64,000 bases of DNA from Ferribacterium limneticum (GTDB lineage Bacteria > Pseudomonadota > Gammaproteobacteria > Burkholderiales > Rhodocyclaceae): positions 496,001-560,000 of the forward strand of contig NZ_CP075189.1 in assembly GCF_020510565.1 (NCBI RefSeq), read 5' to 3'. The notes under the pieces were generated by a model. That model saw nothing but the letters and a program-made list of their open reading frames with translations. It searched no databases and was not told the DNA's origin. Shown here in pieces: positions 13,101-22,021 of the stretch. The position numbers and the translations under genes were made by a program. How positions within the stretch are numbered: the first letter of the stretch is position 1; each line of letters begins with the position of its first letter.

Positions 13101-15305
13101 GAAGGCGTCGTTCACATACTCGATTTCAGCATCGAGATTGGTGATGATGATGCTTTCCGGGCTCTGCTCGACGGCGAGCGAGAGCTTGCGCAGCATCAAG
13201 TCCTTTTCCCGGAGCGGCCGCAGATCGAGATAGCTGACGATAAAGCCCGCCAGCTTGCCCTCGCCTTCCTTGATCGCCCCCACATTGGCAACGAAGGGAA
13301 TGCGTCGACCATCCCGGGTCAGCCGTTCGACTTCTGCGCTCCAGGTTCCCGTTTGCAGAATCCTCTCAATGGCCTCGGCATGAACCTGTTTCTCGGTTTC
13401 CGTTGGCGGCACCAGGGTGCTAACCGGTTTGCCGATAAGATCGTCCAACTCATAACCGAACACCTGGGTGAAGGCCGGGTTGATATAGGTGACGCGGGTA
13501 TCGGCATCGGCGATCAACAGCGGTTGTGCGGACTGACGCACGGCCTCGCTAAAGAGATAGCGCTGGTACTCGGCAGCCTTGCGTTCGGTAATGTCAAAGA
13601 AGGAGGCGAGAAATCCGCCGTTGGAGACGATGCCGGAAATGACCGCTGAGCGAACGTCTCCACTCTTGCTTCTGATTTCATATTCGGCAGCCGGAATGTC
13701 GGTGCCTTCATTGTGGGCATTGTTGACCGCCGCACCCCATTTCGAGCGAACCCAGGCGGCATAGGCGGGGTCCGGATAAGCCTGCTGCCACCAGGCATCC
13801 AGCGTCGGCACGTCGCTGATGGTATAGCCGAACAGTTGGCTGAAGTGCTCGTTGAGATCGAGCACGGTGCCCTCGGCATCGACCAGGGCCATGGGTACCG
13901 GGGCGTGTTGAAACAAGGTGCGGAAACGCTGCTCGCTGAGTTCCAGTAATTTTTCCGCCTGCTTGCGCCCGGTGATGTCCTGGACCGTGCCGTGCAGGTT
14001 GATGACTTTGCCGTCGGCATCGCGCAGGGCCTTGCCACGGGCGGTGATCCAGCGGTGACTGCCGTCGGGACGCACGACTTCAGCGTCGCATTCGTAGGTA
14101 TCTCCCTCGGCCAAGCCTTTCTCGACGCTGCTTGAGAGATGGTTCCAGCTCTCCGGGGTAAAGTACATCTGGACCTCGGGGTAGCTTGCCGGCGGCAAGC
14201 TGCGGTCACGGCCGTAGATCAGATAAATTTCGTCCGACCACCAGTGGGCATCCGTTTGCAGATCCCATTTCCAGTTGCCTATCCTGGCCAGATCCTGTGC
14301 TTCCCTGAGCGCTGACTCGCTTTCCTGCAGCGTTGCCTCGGCCTGCGCGCGGGCTGTGACATCCCTTGAAATCCCGAACAGGCCGACGATTTTCCCCGAG
14401 CTGTCAAAGACCGGTCCTTTGGTCACCTCGAAGACGAGGCTCCTGCCTTCATGCGTCGTCAGGCATTCCTCATGGGTTTGCGTGCGGCCCGCAGCGAGGA
14501 TCGCCTGATCGGTTTCGACAATTGTCCGGGCCGAGCTGTCCGGGAAAAGGAAGTGGTCGTCGCGGCCGATGATTTCCTTGATCGACTTGCCAACGAATGC
14601 CGCGGCCGCGCCATTGACCAGTTGGTATCGCCCGTGCAGATCCTTGACGAAAACCGCATCCGAGGTTCCGGAAACCACCGCGCCCAGCAGGCGACGATCA
14701 ACTTCGCCCGTCGCCAGTGAGCGGCGCAAGGCTTCGCCGAGCAGGCTGACGGCAACGCCGTTGACGATCAGGAAGCTCCATTGAAACAGATACTGCTCGC
14801 TTTCGATGGCCAGACTGCCGATCGGCGGGATCGCCTGGTAGTTGACGCATAGCGCGGCAAGCACGGTCGCCAGCAGGCCAGGCCCGGTGCCGCCAAGCAG
14901 TGCACTGAGGATAATCGGAAGCATGAACAGGATCATCATCGGCCGGTCGCCGAGGGTGGCCACCATGTTGTGACGCAGCACCAGCATGGCCAGTGTGACC
15001 ACAATTGCAAACCCGTAGGTCAGCCAGCGCGGCCGCTGGCCGGGTGTTACCCCGGTGGCGAAAGTCTCGAGCAGCGAGTCGGTACCGGCTGCCCGCGCTG
15101 CCGGCACGGCGCGCAAGGCGAAGAAAAATACGGTCGCGGTGACAACGACAAACAGAATGCCCTTGGCAGTAGAAAGCCAAACGATCGACTCGATGTCGGC
15201 AAATAACGAGAGCAACTGGTCAGAGAGAAAAATCCAGGCACTGGCGAGAACTGCGTAAGCCGCGGTGGTGAACAGGATGAATCTGTCTCGAGCCGTATTG
15301 TCCAT
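10140..15305 (-). CDS. Large hybrid histidine kinase: membrane domain, six PAS, HisKA, HATPase, two REC, Hpt
   Basis: A 1721-residue multistep phosphorelay kinase. The N-terminus has several membrane helices, including a KdpD/DUF4118-like bundle (about 95-195). About six PAS domains follow (about 200-980), separated by typical segments such as [12 protein letters not shown] and [12 protein letters not shown]. HisKA has [12 protein letters not shown] (His near 988), and the HATPase has GGTGLGLAI. Two receivers carry [11 protein letters not shown] (Asp near 1283) and [13 protein letters not shown] (Asp near 1425). A C-terminal Hpt has [12 protein letters not shown] (His near 1575). All relay residues are intact. 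The HD-GYP regulator starts one base after its stop, suggesting a dedicated His-Asp-His-Asp relay that ends in cyclic di-GMP hydrolysis. Confidence 0.95.
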   Translation of the reverse strand: MDNTARDRFILFTTAAYAVLASAWIFLSDQLLSLFADIESIVWLSTAKGILFVVVTATVFFFALRAVPAARAAGTDSLLETFATGVTPGQRPRWLTYGFAIVVTLAMLVLRHNMVATLGDRPMMILFMLPIILSALLGGTGPGLLATVLAALCVNYQAIPPIGSLAIESEQYLFQWSFLIVNGVAVSLLGEALRRSLATGEVDRRLLGAVVSGTSDAVFVKDLHGRYQLVNGAAAAFVGKSIKEIIGRDDHFLFPDSSARTIVETDQAILAAGRTQTHEECLTTHEGRSLVFEVTKGPVFDSSGKIVGLFGISRDVTARAQAEATLQESESALREAQDLARIGNWKWDLQTDAHWWSDEIYLIYGRDRSLPPASYPEVQMYFTPESWNHLSSSVEKGLAEGDTYECDAEVVRPDGSHRWITARGKALRDADGKVINLHGTVQDITGRKQAEKLLELSEQRFRTLFQHAPVPMALVDAEGTVLDLNEHFSQLFGYTISDVPTLDAWWQQAYPDPAYAAWVRSKWGAAVNNAHNEGTDIPAAEYEIRSKSGDVRSAVISGIVSNGGFLASFFDITERKAAEYQRYLFSEAVRQSAQPLLIADADTRVTYINPAFTQVFGYELDDLIGKPVSTLVPPTETEKQVHAEAIERILQTGTWSAEVERLTRDGRRIPFVANVGAIKEGEGKLAGFIVSYLDLRPLREKDLMLRKLSLAVEQSPESIIITNLDAEIEYVNDAFVERTGYSRDEALGQKPSLLRSGQTPPEVYADLWQTLRRGASWRGELCNRRKDGSEYIELSIIAPIRQSDGSITHYVAVQQDVTEFKRNAEELQHHRQHLEELVEARTREVRYQTQSLQAMIDTIPHMAWLKDVAGNFMAVNKAYAQVAGLSREALLGKSDFDVWPRAAAERYRAEDLEVIATRTRKTIEDALPDHPDTCYETFRAPILDADMTVIGTVGFSRDIKPQRQMEAELAHRADEAEAATQAKSSFLANMSHEIRTPMNAIIGMADLCLETALNDRQRNYLAKIKAASDALLHIIDDILDFSKIEAGMLQMENLPFVLETVFDQLSAVTALRAENQGIELSYDIDNDSHLLGGDALRLGQVLTNLVTNALKFSVGGNVVVTVETTRLDTDWAELHFAVRDEGIGMSPEQVEKLFQPFTQADVSTTRRYGGTGLGLAISRHLVERMGGRIWVVSAPGEGSTFHFTTRFSNLGLDRRSGVAALATRLAEYADRPVMVVDDSPIARQLLEQIIGRLGLKVRAVDCAEAALALAADDSARYLACLVDWRMPGVDGIETIRRLRTALSSLNSAPPMILVTAYSHQEELQEISHEIDSLLAKPVSARHVYVELARCLGVAAQEAPTPDRRKAAGRQWSRFRHLDILLVEDIEVNQEVICALLADVGITLRLASNGAEALEAVSRKVPDLILMDCQMPVMDGFTATRKLRENPAWQKIKIIALTANAMVEDKEACRAAGMNSHVPKPVRMDVLYEQMAQCFPDMPAAATNEIKPKSLPAAENSLPVFPGINVAIGLAHVGGRLPLLLRVLKQFRDTQGQSFAPQFRAAQAAGDCLTASRLAHSLKGVAHTVGATDLGESAAALEVAAAAHDTAKCDTHLPQLLELLHQVTSGLAEIDRLIDAGNGLSEASAVDSERTTALLARLAELLKLHDTAADDLAEKISPYFANSASRTAWDGVRQAIDRYDYPLAASKLAKLQEILSAPSQGN

Positions 15306-15532
15306 TGGTCAGCCTGTGGAAAAACCCCTGATTTGCGCATGTTAGCAAGCAAATGAAAAAAATACGCCAACCCGGATTTGCCGGATAAGGCGGTGCCACG
15401 AGCCTTATTCCCAATGGTTTAGACGCCTGTCATTAAAGCCGGTTTTTGTCGATCGCTTGTCTATTGAGTTGAGGACACGCCGCTTGGTTCCTGAGTCCTT
15501 TGTCTGGCCGAGCGAAGACACTTTCCGGACGC

Positions 15533-15557
15533 AAAAAAGCCGCCCGCAGGCGGCTTT
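15533..15557 (-). terminator. Terminator of the glycolytic fba
   Basis: Read on the minus strand: AAAGCCGCC, loop TGC, GGGCGGCTTTTTTGC. A strong stem followed by a T-run, 24 bp after the fba stop. It directly abuts a dispersed-motif copy. Confidence 0.85.
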
Positions 15558-15590
15558 CACGGTCAACCGGAAATTTCGGCTTATTTCACA
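15557..15590 (+). repeat. Dispersed 40-bp motif, after fba
   Basis: TTCACGGTCAACCGGAAATT then TCGGC, running into the fba stop codon at 15581-15583. The right-hand A-rich part is replaced by the end of the gene. Confidence 0.75.
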
Positions 15591-16645
15591 ATCTGGTTGA
15601 GCTCGCCCTTGGCGTAACGCTCGGCCATCTTTTCCAGCGGCATGGCCTTGATCTGGCTGGCGCGGCCGGCGCAGCCGAAGGCTTCGAAGCGGGCCAGGCA
15701 GATTTTCTTGGCTGCTTCGCGGGCCGGCTTGAGGTAGTCGCGCGGGTCGAACTTGGACGGGTTTTCGAACAGGTAGCGGCGGATAGCGCCGGTCATGGCG
15801 AGGCGGATGTCGGTGTCGATGTTGACCTTGCGTACGCCGTGGGCGATGCCCTTGACGATTTCCTCGACCGGCACGCCGTAGGTTTCCTTCATGTCGCCGC
15901 CGAATTCGCGGATTTCGGCGAGCAGTTCCTGCGGCACGCTGGACGAGCCGTGCATGACGAGGTGGGTGTTCGGGATGCGGGCGTGGATTTCCTTGATGCG
16001 GTCGATGGCGAGGATGTCGCCGGTCGGCTTCTTGGTGAATTTGTAGGCGCCGTGGCTGGTGCCGATGGCGATGGCCAGGGCGTCGCAGTTGGTTTGCTTG
16101 ACGAAGTCGGCGGCCTGGTCGACGTCGGTGAGCAGCTGTTCGCGGGTCATGTGGCCGTCGGCGCCGTGGCCGTCTTCCTTGTCGCCCTTCATGGTTTCGA
16201 GCGAGCCGAGGACGCCGAGTTCGGCCTCGACGGAAACGCCGATGGCGTGCGACAGCTTGACCACTTCCTTGGAGACGGCAACGTTGTAGTCGTAGGAGGC
16301 GACGGTCTTGCCGTCGGCTTCGAGCGAGCCGTCCATCATCACCGAGGTGAAGCCGGAGCGGATGGCGCCCATGCAGACGGCCGGGCTTTGGCCGTGGTCC
16401 TGGTGCATGACGATGGGCAGGTGCGGGTAGGCTTCAAGGGCAGCGAGAATCTGGTGGCGCAGGAAGGGTTCGCCGGCGTATTTGCGGGCGCCAGCGGAGG
16501 CCTGCATGATGACCGGAGCGTCGATCTGGCTGGCTGCTTCGCAGATGGCCCAGACCTGTTCCATGTTGTTAACGTTGAAGGCGGGCAGACCGTAGCCGTT
16601 TTCGGCGGCGTGGTCGAGCAATTGGCGCATGGAGACGAGCGGCAT
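15581..16645 (-). CDS. fba: Fructose-bisphosphate aldolase, class II (glycolytic copy)
   Basis: A 354-residue zinc aldolase closely similar to the 3350-4387 protein. It has [26 protein letters not shown] with zinc-region histidines, and [22 protein letters not shown] 16645 follows AGGAG. It is the last gene of a leftward run after pyk, pgk and epd, and ends at a strong terminator. The pgk-pyk-fba context suggests glycolysis and gluconeogenesis rather than the Calvin cycle, although class II enzymes of this kind can also accept sedoheptulose 1,7-bisphosphate. Confidence 0.96.
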   Translation of the reverse strand: MPLVSMRQLLDHAAENGYGLPAFNVNNMEQVWAICEAASQIDAPVIMQASAGARKYAGEPFLRHQILAALEAYPHLPIVMHQDHGQSPAVCMGAIRSGFTSVMMDGSLEADGKTVASYDYNVAVSKEVVKLSHAIGVSVEAELGVLGSLETMKGDKEDGHGADGHMTREQLLTDVDQAADFVKQTNCDALAIAIGTSHGAYKFTKKPTGDILAIDRIKEIHARIPNTHLVMHGSSSVPQELLAEIREFGGDMKETYGVPVEEIVKGIAHGVRKVNIDTDIRLAMTGAIRRYLFENPSKFDPRDYLKPAREAAKKICLARFEAFGCAGRASQIKAMPLEKMAERYAKGELNQIVK

Positions 16646-16687
16646 GGGAACTCCTGTTCGATTTCGTGTTTAGTTGATCTGGGTATT

Positions 16688-18121
16688 TTAAAGGATTTGA
16701 TGTTCGCCGACGCGGACGATCTTGAGTGTATTGGTGCCGCCGGTGGTGCCGATGGGCTCGCCGATGGTCAGGGCGATGAGGTCGCCTTTTTCTACGACAC
16801 CACGATCGATCAGGAGTTGCTCGGCTTCGGCCAAGAGCAGGTCGCGGTCGGTGTGCTGCTGCTTCATCGGCAGCGGGCTGACGCCGCGGTAGAGGACCAT
16901 ACGGCCGACCGATTCGGCATCGGGCGTCAGCGCATAGATCGGTACGCCGCAGTTGAGGCGGCTCATCCACAGGGCGGTCGAGCCGGACTGGGTGAGGGCG
17001 GCGATGGCTTTGACCTTGAGGTGATGCGCCGTCCAGATGGCAGCCATGGCAATCGACTGGTCGATGCGCGTGAACACGCGGTCGAGGAATTCGCGGTCGA
17101 GCGTGACTTCGGCCGAACGTTCGGCTTCGACGCAGATACGCGCCATCGATTCGACGACTTCGACCGGGTACTTGCCGGCCGCCGTTTCGGCCGACAGCAT
17201 GACGGCGTCGGTGCCGTCGAGCACGGCATTGGCGACGTCGGAAACTTCGGCCCGGGTCGGCACCGGCGAGGTGATCATCGATTCCATCATCTGCGTCGCG
17301 GTGATGGTCAGCTTGTTCTTGTCGCGCGCCATGCGGATCATTTTTTTCTGCAGGGCGGGGACCGTGGCGTCGCCGACTTCAACGGCCAGATCGCCGCGGG
17401 CGACCATAATGCCGTCCGAGGCATCGAGGATTTCGGCCAGATTGGTGATCGCTTCGACGCGTTCGATCTTGGCGATGAGAACGGCGGAACTGCCGGCAGC
17501 GCGCAGCAGTTGGCGCGCCATGTACATGTCGGCGGCGCTTTTGGGGAAGGAAACGGCAACGAAATCGACGCCGATCTGCGCCGCCGTCTTGATGTCGTCC
17601 ATGTCCTTGGCGGTCAGCGCCGGCGCGGTCAGGCCGCCGCCCTGGCGGTTGATGCCCTTGTTGTTCGACAGCTCGCCGCCGACCAGAACGCGGGTGTGGA
17701 TTTCCTGGCCACGGACGCCGGTGACTTCGAGTTTGAGCCGGCCATCGTCGAGGAGCAGGATGTCGCCGAGCACGACGTCCTTGGGCAGATCCTTGTAATC
17801 GAGGCCGACGCGTTCCTGGTTGCCGAGCTTGCATTGCGCGTCGAGGATGAAGGCTTCGCCGACGACGAGGGTGATCTTGTTGTTTTCGAACTTGCCGACG
17901 CGAATCTTCGGCCCCTGCAGGTCGCCGAGGATGCCGATGGTCCGGCCGTACTTGGCGGCTGCAGCACGAATGCCATCAGCGCGCGCTTTGTGGTCGTCGG
18001 CCGTGCCGTGTGAGAAATTCATCCGGACGACATCGATACCGGCCTTGACCATGCTTTCCAGCACTTCCGGCGAGGAGGAGGCGGGGCCCAGCGTGGCAAC
18101 GATCTTGGTGTGGCGTGACAT
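16688..18121 (-). CDS. pyk: Pyruvate kinase
   Basis: A 477-residue enzyme making pyruvate and ATP from phosphoenolpyruvate and ADP. TKIVATLGPASS at the N-terminus, RMNFSHG, GDLQGPKIRVG, the catalytic-lysine region LIAKIERVEA, MVARGDLAVEVG and DKNKLTITATQMMESMI are diagnostic. The start at 18121 (MSRHTK) follows GGAGA. An upstream in-frame ATG at 18196 would add 25 residues unlike the family and would run through a dispersed-motif palindrome, so it is rejected. It lies between pgk and fba, in the same orientation. Confidence 0.96.
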   Translation of the reverse strand: MSRHTKIVATLGPASSSPEVLESMVKAGIDVVRMNFSHGTADDHKARADGIRAAAAKYGRTIGILGDLQGPKIRVGKFENNKITLVVGEAFILDAQCKLGNQERVGLDYKDLPKDVVLGDILLLDDGRLKLEVTGVRGQEIHTRVLVGGELSNNKGINRQGGGLTAPALTAKDMDDIKTAAQIGVDFVAVSFPKSAADMYMARQLLRAAGSSAVLIAKIERVEAITNLAEILDASDGIMVARGDLAVEVGDATVPALQKKMIRMARDKNKLTITATQMMESMITSPVPTRAEVSDVANAVLDGTDAVMLSAETAAGKYPVEVVESMARICVEAERSAEVTLDREFLDRVFTRIDQSIAMAAIWTAHHLKVKAIAALTQSGSTALWMSRLNCGVPIYALTPDAESVGRMVLYRGVSPLPMKQQHTDRDLLLAEAEQLLIDRGVVEKGDLIALTIGEPIGTTGGTNTLKIVRVGEHQIL

Positions 18122-18143
18122 GTCTTCTCCATCCCTTTTGTTA

Positions 18144-18196
18144 TTTGAATTTTGGTGCTTTTTTCCGGTTGACCGTAGCAATGCTACGGTCAACAC
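18144..18196 (-). repeat. Dispersed motif, head-to-head pair forming a palindrome
   Basis: A full minus-strand copy (core, A6, then ACCAAAATTCAAAT) meets a truncated plus-strand copy. Together they make the perfect inverted repeat GTTGACCGTAGCA, one base, TGCTACGGTCAAC at 18168-18194. It lies between pgk and pyk and could form a hairpin in the transcript. Confidence 0.85.
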
Positions 18197-18205
18197 CTTG
18201 CAGCA

Positions 18206-19390
18206 TTATTTCGCAGCGCGTTCTTCCAGAACCTGAATCGCCGGCAGGGTCTTGCCTTCGAGGAATTCGAGGAAGGCGCCGCCGCCGGTCGAGATGTAGC
18301 CGACGTCGTCATGGATATGGAACTTGGCGATGGCAGCCAGCGTATCGCCGCCGCCGGCAATCGAGAAAGCCTCGGAGTGGGCGATGGCCGAGGCCATCAT
18401 CTTGGTGCCACCGGCGAACTGCGGCAGTTCGAAGACGCCGACCGGGCCGTTCCAGACGATGGTGCCGGCGTTGGCGATGATTTGCGAAAGCGCGGCGGCA
18501 GTCTTCGGGCCGACGTCGAGAATGCGGTCGTGCACCGCAACGTCATCGACCGAAATCTTGTTGGCGCGGGCCAGGGCCGAGACTTCGTCGGCGACGACGA
18601 CGTCGGTCGGCAACGGCACTTCGGCGCCGCGTTCCTTCATGATGTCCATGATGGCGTGGGCTTCCTTGACCAGGTCGGCCTCGGCCAGCGAGTCGCCGAT
18701 GCGCTTGCCGGAGGCGAGCAGGAAGGTGTTGGCGATGCCGCCGCCGACGATCAGCTGGTCGACCTTGCTGGCCAGCGACTTGAGGATGGTCAGCTTGGAC
18801 GACACCTTGGAGCCGCCGACGATGGCGACGAGCGGGCGCTTCGGGTTGGTCAGGGCCTTGGTCAGGGCGTCGATTTCGGCGCCCATGAGCATGCCGGCGC
18901 AGGCTACCGGAGCGTATTTGGCGATGCCGTGGGTGGTCGCTTCGGCGCGGTGGGCGGTGCCGAAGGCGTCGTTGACATAAACGTCGCAGAGCTTGGCCAT
19001 CTTCTGGGCCAGCTCGTCGTTGTTCTTCTTCTCGCCCTTGTTGACGCGGCAGTTTTCGAGCAGGACGACTTCGCCCGGCTTGACTTCAAAACCGCCATCG
19101 ACCCAATCCTGGATCAGGCGCACGGAGGTGTGCAGCATCTGGCCGAGGCGCACGGCGACCGGCATCAGGCTGTCTTCGTGGGTCAGCTCGCCTTCGGTCG
19201 GACGGCCGAGGTGGGAGGTGACCATGACAGCGGCGCCCTTGTCCAGGCAGTACTTGATCGACGGCAGCGAGGCGCGGATGCGGGTGTCCTCGGTGATGTT
19301 GCCGGCTTCGTCCTGCGGCACGTTGAGGTCGGCGCGGATGAAAACGCGCTTGCCGGCTACATCGAGGTCGGTGAGTTTGATGACGTTCAT
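18206..19390 (-). CDS. pgk: Phosphoglycerate kinase
   Basis: A 394-residue enzyme exchanging phosphate between 1,3-bisphosphoglycerate and ADP. It has [34 protein letters not shown], the hinge and nucleotide segments [12 protein letters not shown] and WNGPVGVFE, and the C-terminal GGGDTLAA and [13 protein letters not shown]. The length is normal. ATG 19390 follows GGAGA. It starts 19 bp after the end of epd, in the epd-pgk order common to proteobacteria, and is followed by pyk and fba. Confidence 0.97.
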   Translation of the reverse strand: MNVIKLTDLDVAGKRVFIRADLNVPQDEAGNITEDTRIRASLPSIKYCLDKGAAVMVTSHLGRPTEGELTHEDSLMPVAVRLGQMLHTSVRLIQDWVDGGFEVKPGEVVLLENCRVNKGEKKNNDELAQKMAKLCDVYVNDAFGTAHRAEATTHGIAKYAPVACAGMLMGAEIDALTKALTNPKRPLVAIVGGSKVSSKLTILKSLASKVDQLIVGGGIANTFLLASGKRIGDSLAEADLVKEAHAIMDIMKERGAEVPLPTDVVVADEVSALARANKISVDDVAVHDRILDVGPKTAAALSQIIANAGTIVWNGPVGVFELPQFAGGTKMMASAIAHSEAFSIAGGGDTLAAIAKFHIHDDVGYISTGGGAFLEFLEGKTLPAIQVLEERAAK

Positions 19391-19409
19391 GGAGATCTCC
19401 TGATTTGGC

Positions 19410-20444
19410 TTAAGTAATGGATTCTTGCGTCCAGTGTTGTGACCAGTAGTCGGCCACTTCGAGCATGCGGTTGGCGAAGCCCCATTCGTTGTCGAACCAG
19501 ACGAAGAGGTTCACCAGATGGGTGCCGGCGGTGCGTGTCTGGCTGCCGTCGACAATGGCCGAATGGGGGTCGTGATTGAAATCGATCGAGGCGTGCGCCG
19601 CTTCGGAATAGGCGACCAGCTTCTTGAGCGGGCCACGCGCCGCGTCGGCGAGCAGGGCGTTGATGCTGTGCGCCGAAACCGGGCGCTGGGTGCTGATCGT
19701 CAGGTCGATGGCCGAGACGTTGAGGGTCGGCACGCGGATGGCCTTGGCCTGCACCTTGCCGGTCAGTTGCGGCAACAGGCGCTCGATGCCGCGGGCCAGC
19801 CCGGTCGACACCGGGATGATCGACTGCATGGCCGAGCGTGTCCGGCGCAGGTCGTCATGGTGATAGCCGTCGATCAGCGGCTGGTCGTTCATGACCGAGT
19901 GCAGCGTGGTGAGCAAGGCCTGGTCGACGCCGACTTCGCGGTCGAGCAGGTCGAGGATCGGGACGATGGCGTTGGTCGTGCACGAGGCGGCCGAGACCAG
20001 ACGTTCTGCCCCGGTCAGCGTGTGCTGGTTGATGCCGGCGACGATGGTCGCATCGACATCGTCGCCGCTGGCGCCGGGGTGCGAAAGGAGCAGGCGCGGG
20101 CAGCCGGCGTTGATGAATTTGGCCAAATTTTCCCGTTGACCGTAGGAACCGGAACATTCGACGACGAGGTCGATACCGCGCCAATCAACGGCCTCCGGCG
20201 TGCGGGCGTGGCTGACGCGGATGGCCCGGCCGTCGATCAGCAGTTGCCCATCGGCCACGTCGACGCTGCCGGGAAAGCGGCCGTGCGTCGAATCGAAACG
20301 TGTCAGGTAGGCCATGCTCTCCAGATTGGCCGGCTCATTGATGGCGACTACCTGGAGATCGTGGGCGACGCTGGACTCCTGGAGCGCGCGCAGAAAGCAG
20401 CGACCGATACGGCCATAACCGTTGATGGCAAGACGCAGTGGCAT
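19410..20444 (-). CDS. epd: Erythrose-4-phosphate dehydrogenase (GAPDH family)
   Basis: A 344-residue GAPDH-family protein. NGYGRIGR (8-15) and [10 protein letters not shown] with Cys154 are kept. The segments [30 protein letters not shown] and [13 protein letters not shown] match E. coli Epd rather than GapA. Epd oxidises erythrose 4-phosphate to 4-phosphoerythronate for pyridoxal 5'-phosphate synthesis, although some relatives act as GAPDH. Position directly upstream of pgk supports Epd. Residues [13 protein letters not shown] (from about 100) are encoded by an in-frame copy of the dispersed 40-bp motif; the conserved YG.RE pattern survives, so activity is probably intact. Confidence 0.85.
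   Translation of the reverse strand: MPLRLAINGYGRIGRCFLRALQESSVAHDLQVVAINEPANLESMAYLTRFDSTHGRFPGSVDVADGQLLIDGRAIRVSHARTPEAVDWRGIDLVVECSGSYGQRENLAKFINAGCPRLLLSHPGASGDDVDATIVAGINQHTLTGAERLVSAASCTTNAIVPILDLLDREVGVDQALLTTLHSVMNDQPLIDGYHHDDLRRTRSAMQSIIPVSTGLARGIERLLPQLTGKVQAKAIRVPTLNVSAIDLTISTQRPVSAHSINALLADAARGPLKKLVAYSEAAHASIDFNHDPHSAIVDGSQTRTAGTHLVNLFVWFDNEWGFANRMLEVADYWSQHWTQESIT
20115..20153 (-). repeat. Dispersed 40-bp motif, coding copy in epd
   Basis: On the minus strand: CCTACGGTCAACGGGAAAAT then TTGGCCAAATTCATCAACG. It is in frame within epd at a conserved position, with no apparent insertion relative to E. coli Epd as I recall it (GVYGSREHGE). Confidence 0.75.
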
Positions 20445-20471
20445 GAAGTGTCGGTCGCGTTCCGTGAAAGA

Positions 20472-20891
20472 TTATTTCGGCAGCTCGCCGGTATTCTCAG
20501 GGTTGTACTCGATATAAACCAGATCGAGCGGGGCGTTGCCCTTGCAGATGCGGAACGGGTACATCGAGACGGTGGCGTTGAAGTCGAGCTTGCCCAAGCC
20601 CTTGAAGTGGGCTTCGGCTCGGCCGCGATCATCGCCGAAATAGAAGGGGATGTTCTGCTTGCCGGTACACCAGCTTGACTCGCTGGTCGGCTTGCCGAGG
20701 ATGGCAATGACTTCTTCGTATTTCATGCCGATCTTCAGTTTGCCGAAAGGCGAGTCAGCCGGCGGATTGCCGACGATCACGGCTTCAGCGGCCTCTTCTT
20801 TCTTGGCCGGTTCATCGGCCGCGAAGGCGGTCGTGGTCAAGAACAACGCGGCGATGGCAGCCAGGAAGGTAATACGGTGCGTTTGGTGCAT
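20472..20891 (-). CDS. Exported BamE/SmpA-like protein, unknown function
   Basis: A 139-residue protein with a clear signal peptide (hydrophobic core about 8-20, ending AFAADE). The mature part has FGKLKIGMKYEEVIAILGKP, resembling the BamE/SmpA fold (a conserved IGM..xEV..ILG.P helix-strand unit), followed by PFYFGDDRGRAEAHFKG. The start at 20891 follows GGAGG; the longer frame reads back through the gap terminator and is rejected. It lies between gap and epd. A lipoprotein with the same IGM and PFYFGGD segments is encoded at 24138-24791, so the two are probably paralogues. Its function is not known. Confidence 0.75.
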   Translation of the reverse strand: MHQTHRITFLAAIAALFLTTTAFAADEPAKKEEAAEAVIVGNPPADSPFGKLKIGMKYEEVIAILGKPTSESSWCTGKQNIPFYFGDDRGRAEAHFKGLGKLDFNATVSMYPFRICKGNAPLDLVYIEYNPENTGELPK

Positions 20892-20930
20892 CTTGATTCC
20901 TCCAGAAGTCTTGCGGTCGGGGGTGAAACA

Positions 20931-20953
20931 AAAGGGGCCTTGCGGCCCCTTTT
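20931..20953 (-). terminator. Terminator after gap
   Basis: AAAGGGGCC, loop TTGC, GGCCCCTTTT: a perfect 9-bp stem flanked by A and T runs, active in either direction. It lies 16 bp after the gap stop codon and before the BamE-like gene. Confidence 0.85.
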
Positions 20954-20968
20954 CGTGAAACAAACAGC

Positions 20969-21997
20969 TTACTTGGCGGCCATCCAGGCGCGGGCGGCGT
21001 CGAGCATGCGGCAGGAGTAACCCCACTCGTTGTCGTACCAGGCCAGAACCTTGACCAGCGTGCTGCCGTCTTCGCCTTGAATCACACGCGTCTGCGTCGC
21101 ATCGAAGGTCGAAGAAACGGTAGTGTGGTTGAAGTCGGACGAGACCAGCGGCTCGTTATTGACGTCCATCACGCCCTTGAGCGGGCCGTTGGCGGCGGCG
21201 GTCATCAAGGCGTTGATTTCTTCCTTGGTGGTGTTGCGGCCGGCCGTGAAGGTCAGGTCGACCAGCGAGACGTTGATGGTCGGTACGCGCAGCGCGAAGC
21301 CGTCGACCTTGCCCTTGAGTTCCGGCAGCACCAGGCCGACGGCCTTGGCGGCGCCGGTCTTGGTCGGGATGATGTTGGCGGCAGCGGCGCGGGCGCGGCG
21401 CAGGTCCTTGTGACGGACGTCGACGGTGACCTGGTCGTTGGTGTAGGCGTGGATGGTGGTCATCAGGCCCTGCTTGATACCGATGCTATCAGACAGGATC
21501 TTGGCGACCGGAGCCAGGCAGTTAGTCGTGCACGAAGCGTTGGAAACAACGGTCATGTCCGACTTGAAGAGGCCTTCATTGACGCCATAGACGATGGTGG
21601 CATCGACGTCGTCACCGCCCGGGGCGGAGATCAGCACGCGCTTGGCGCCCTGTTCGAGCAGCGGCTGGGCCTTGGCCTTGGAGGTGTAGGCGCCGGTGCA
21701 CTCGAGAACGATATCAACGCCGTGGTCGGCCCAGTTGATGTCCTTCGGGTTCTTGGTCGAGTAGAAGGCGATTTTCTTGCCATCGATGATGATGCAGTTT
21801 TCACCTTCGGTTTCGACGCTGGTGCGGAAACGGCCATGCGTGGTGTCGTACTTGAGCAGGTGCGAGTTGGTCGCCAGATCGCCAGCAGCATTGATGGCGA
21901 CGACGTCGAATTCATTTTGCAAACCCTGCTCGTAAATGGCGCGCAGCGTGCAGCGACCGATACGACCAAAACCGTTGATTGCAACCTTGATAGCCAT
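20969..21997 (-). CDS. gap: Glyceraldehyde-3-phosphate dehydrogenase, type I (second copy)
   Basis: A 342-residue GAPDH with NGFGRIGR (8-15), [15 protein letters not shown] with Cys156, and a [18 protein letters not shown]-terminal region. It differs from the cbb-type copy at the cofactor site: AINAAGDL here against AINDL there, so the usual Asp is replaced by Ala. This hints at relaxed or NADP preference, an inference from GAPDH family rules. It starts 24 bp after tkt and ends at a strong terminator. The context suggests glycolysis or gluconeogenesis. Confidence 0.95.
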   Translation of the reverse strand: MAIKVAINGFGRIGRCTLRAIYEQGLQNEFDVVAINAAGDLATNSHLLKYDTTHGRFRTSVETEGENCIIIDGKKIAFYSTKNPKDINWADHGVDIVLECTGAYTSKAKAQPLLEQGAKRVLISAPGGDDVDATIVYGVNEGLFKSDMTVVSNASCTTNCLAPVAKILSDSIGIKQGLMTTIHAYTNDQVTVDVRHKDLRRARAAAANIIPTKTGAAKAVGLVLPELKGKVDGFALRVPTINVSLVDLTFTAGRNTTKEEINALMTAAANGPLKGVMDVNNEPLVSSDFNHTTVSSTFDATQTRVIQGEDGSTLVKVLAWYDNEWGYSCRMLDAARAWMAAK

Positions 21998-22021
21998 GAA
22001 TCTAACTCCCTCTTTATAAAA

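Noticed and set aside
15427..15444. CTGTCATTAAAGCCGGTT upstream of the large hybrid kinase, as a further Pho box
   Set aside because: The left half is perfect, but the right half does not match the others and it points away from the kinase gene, toward no plus-strand gene.
15500..18013. An 837-codon plus-strand open frame antisense to fba and pyk
   Set aside because: It runs opposite two clear enzyme genes, has repetitive Gly/Asp/Val composition and no recognisable motif. It is the usual shadow of GC-rich codon use.
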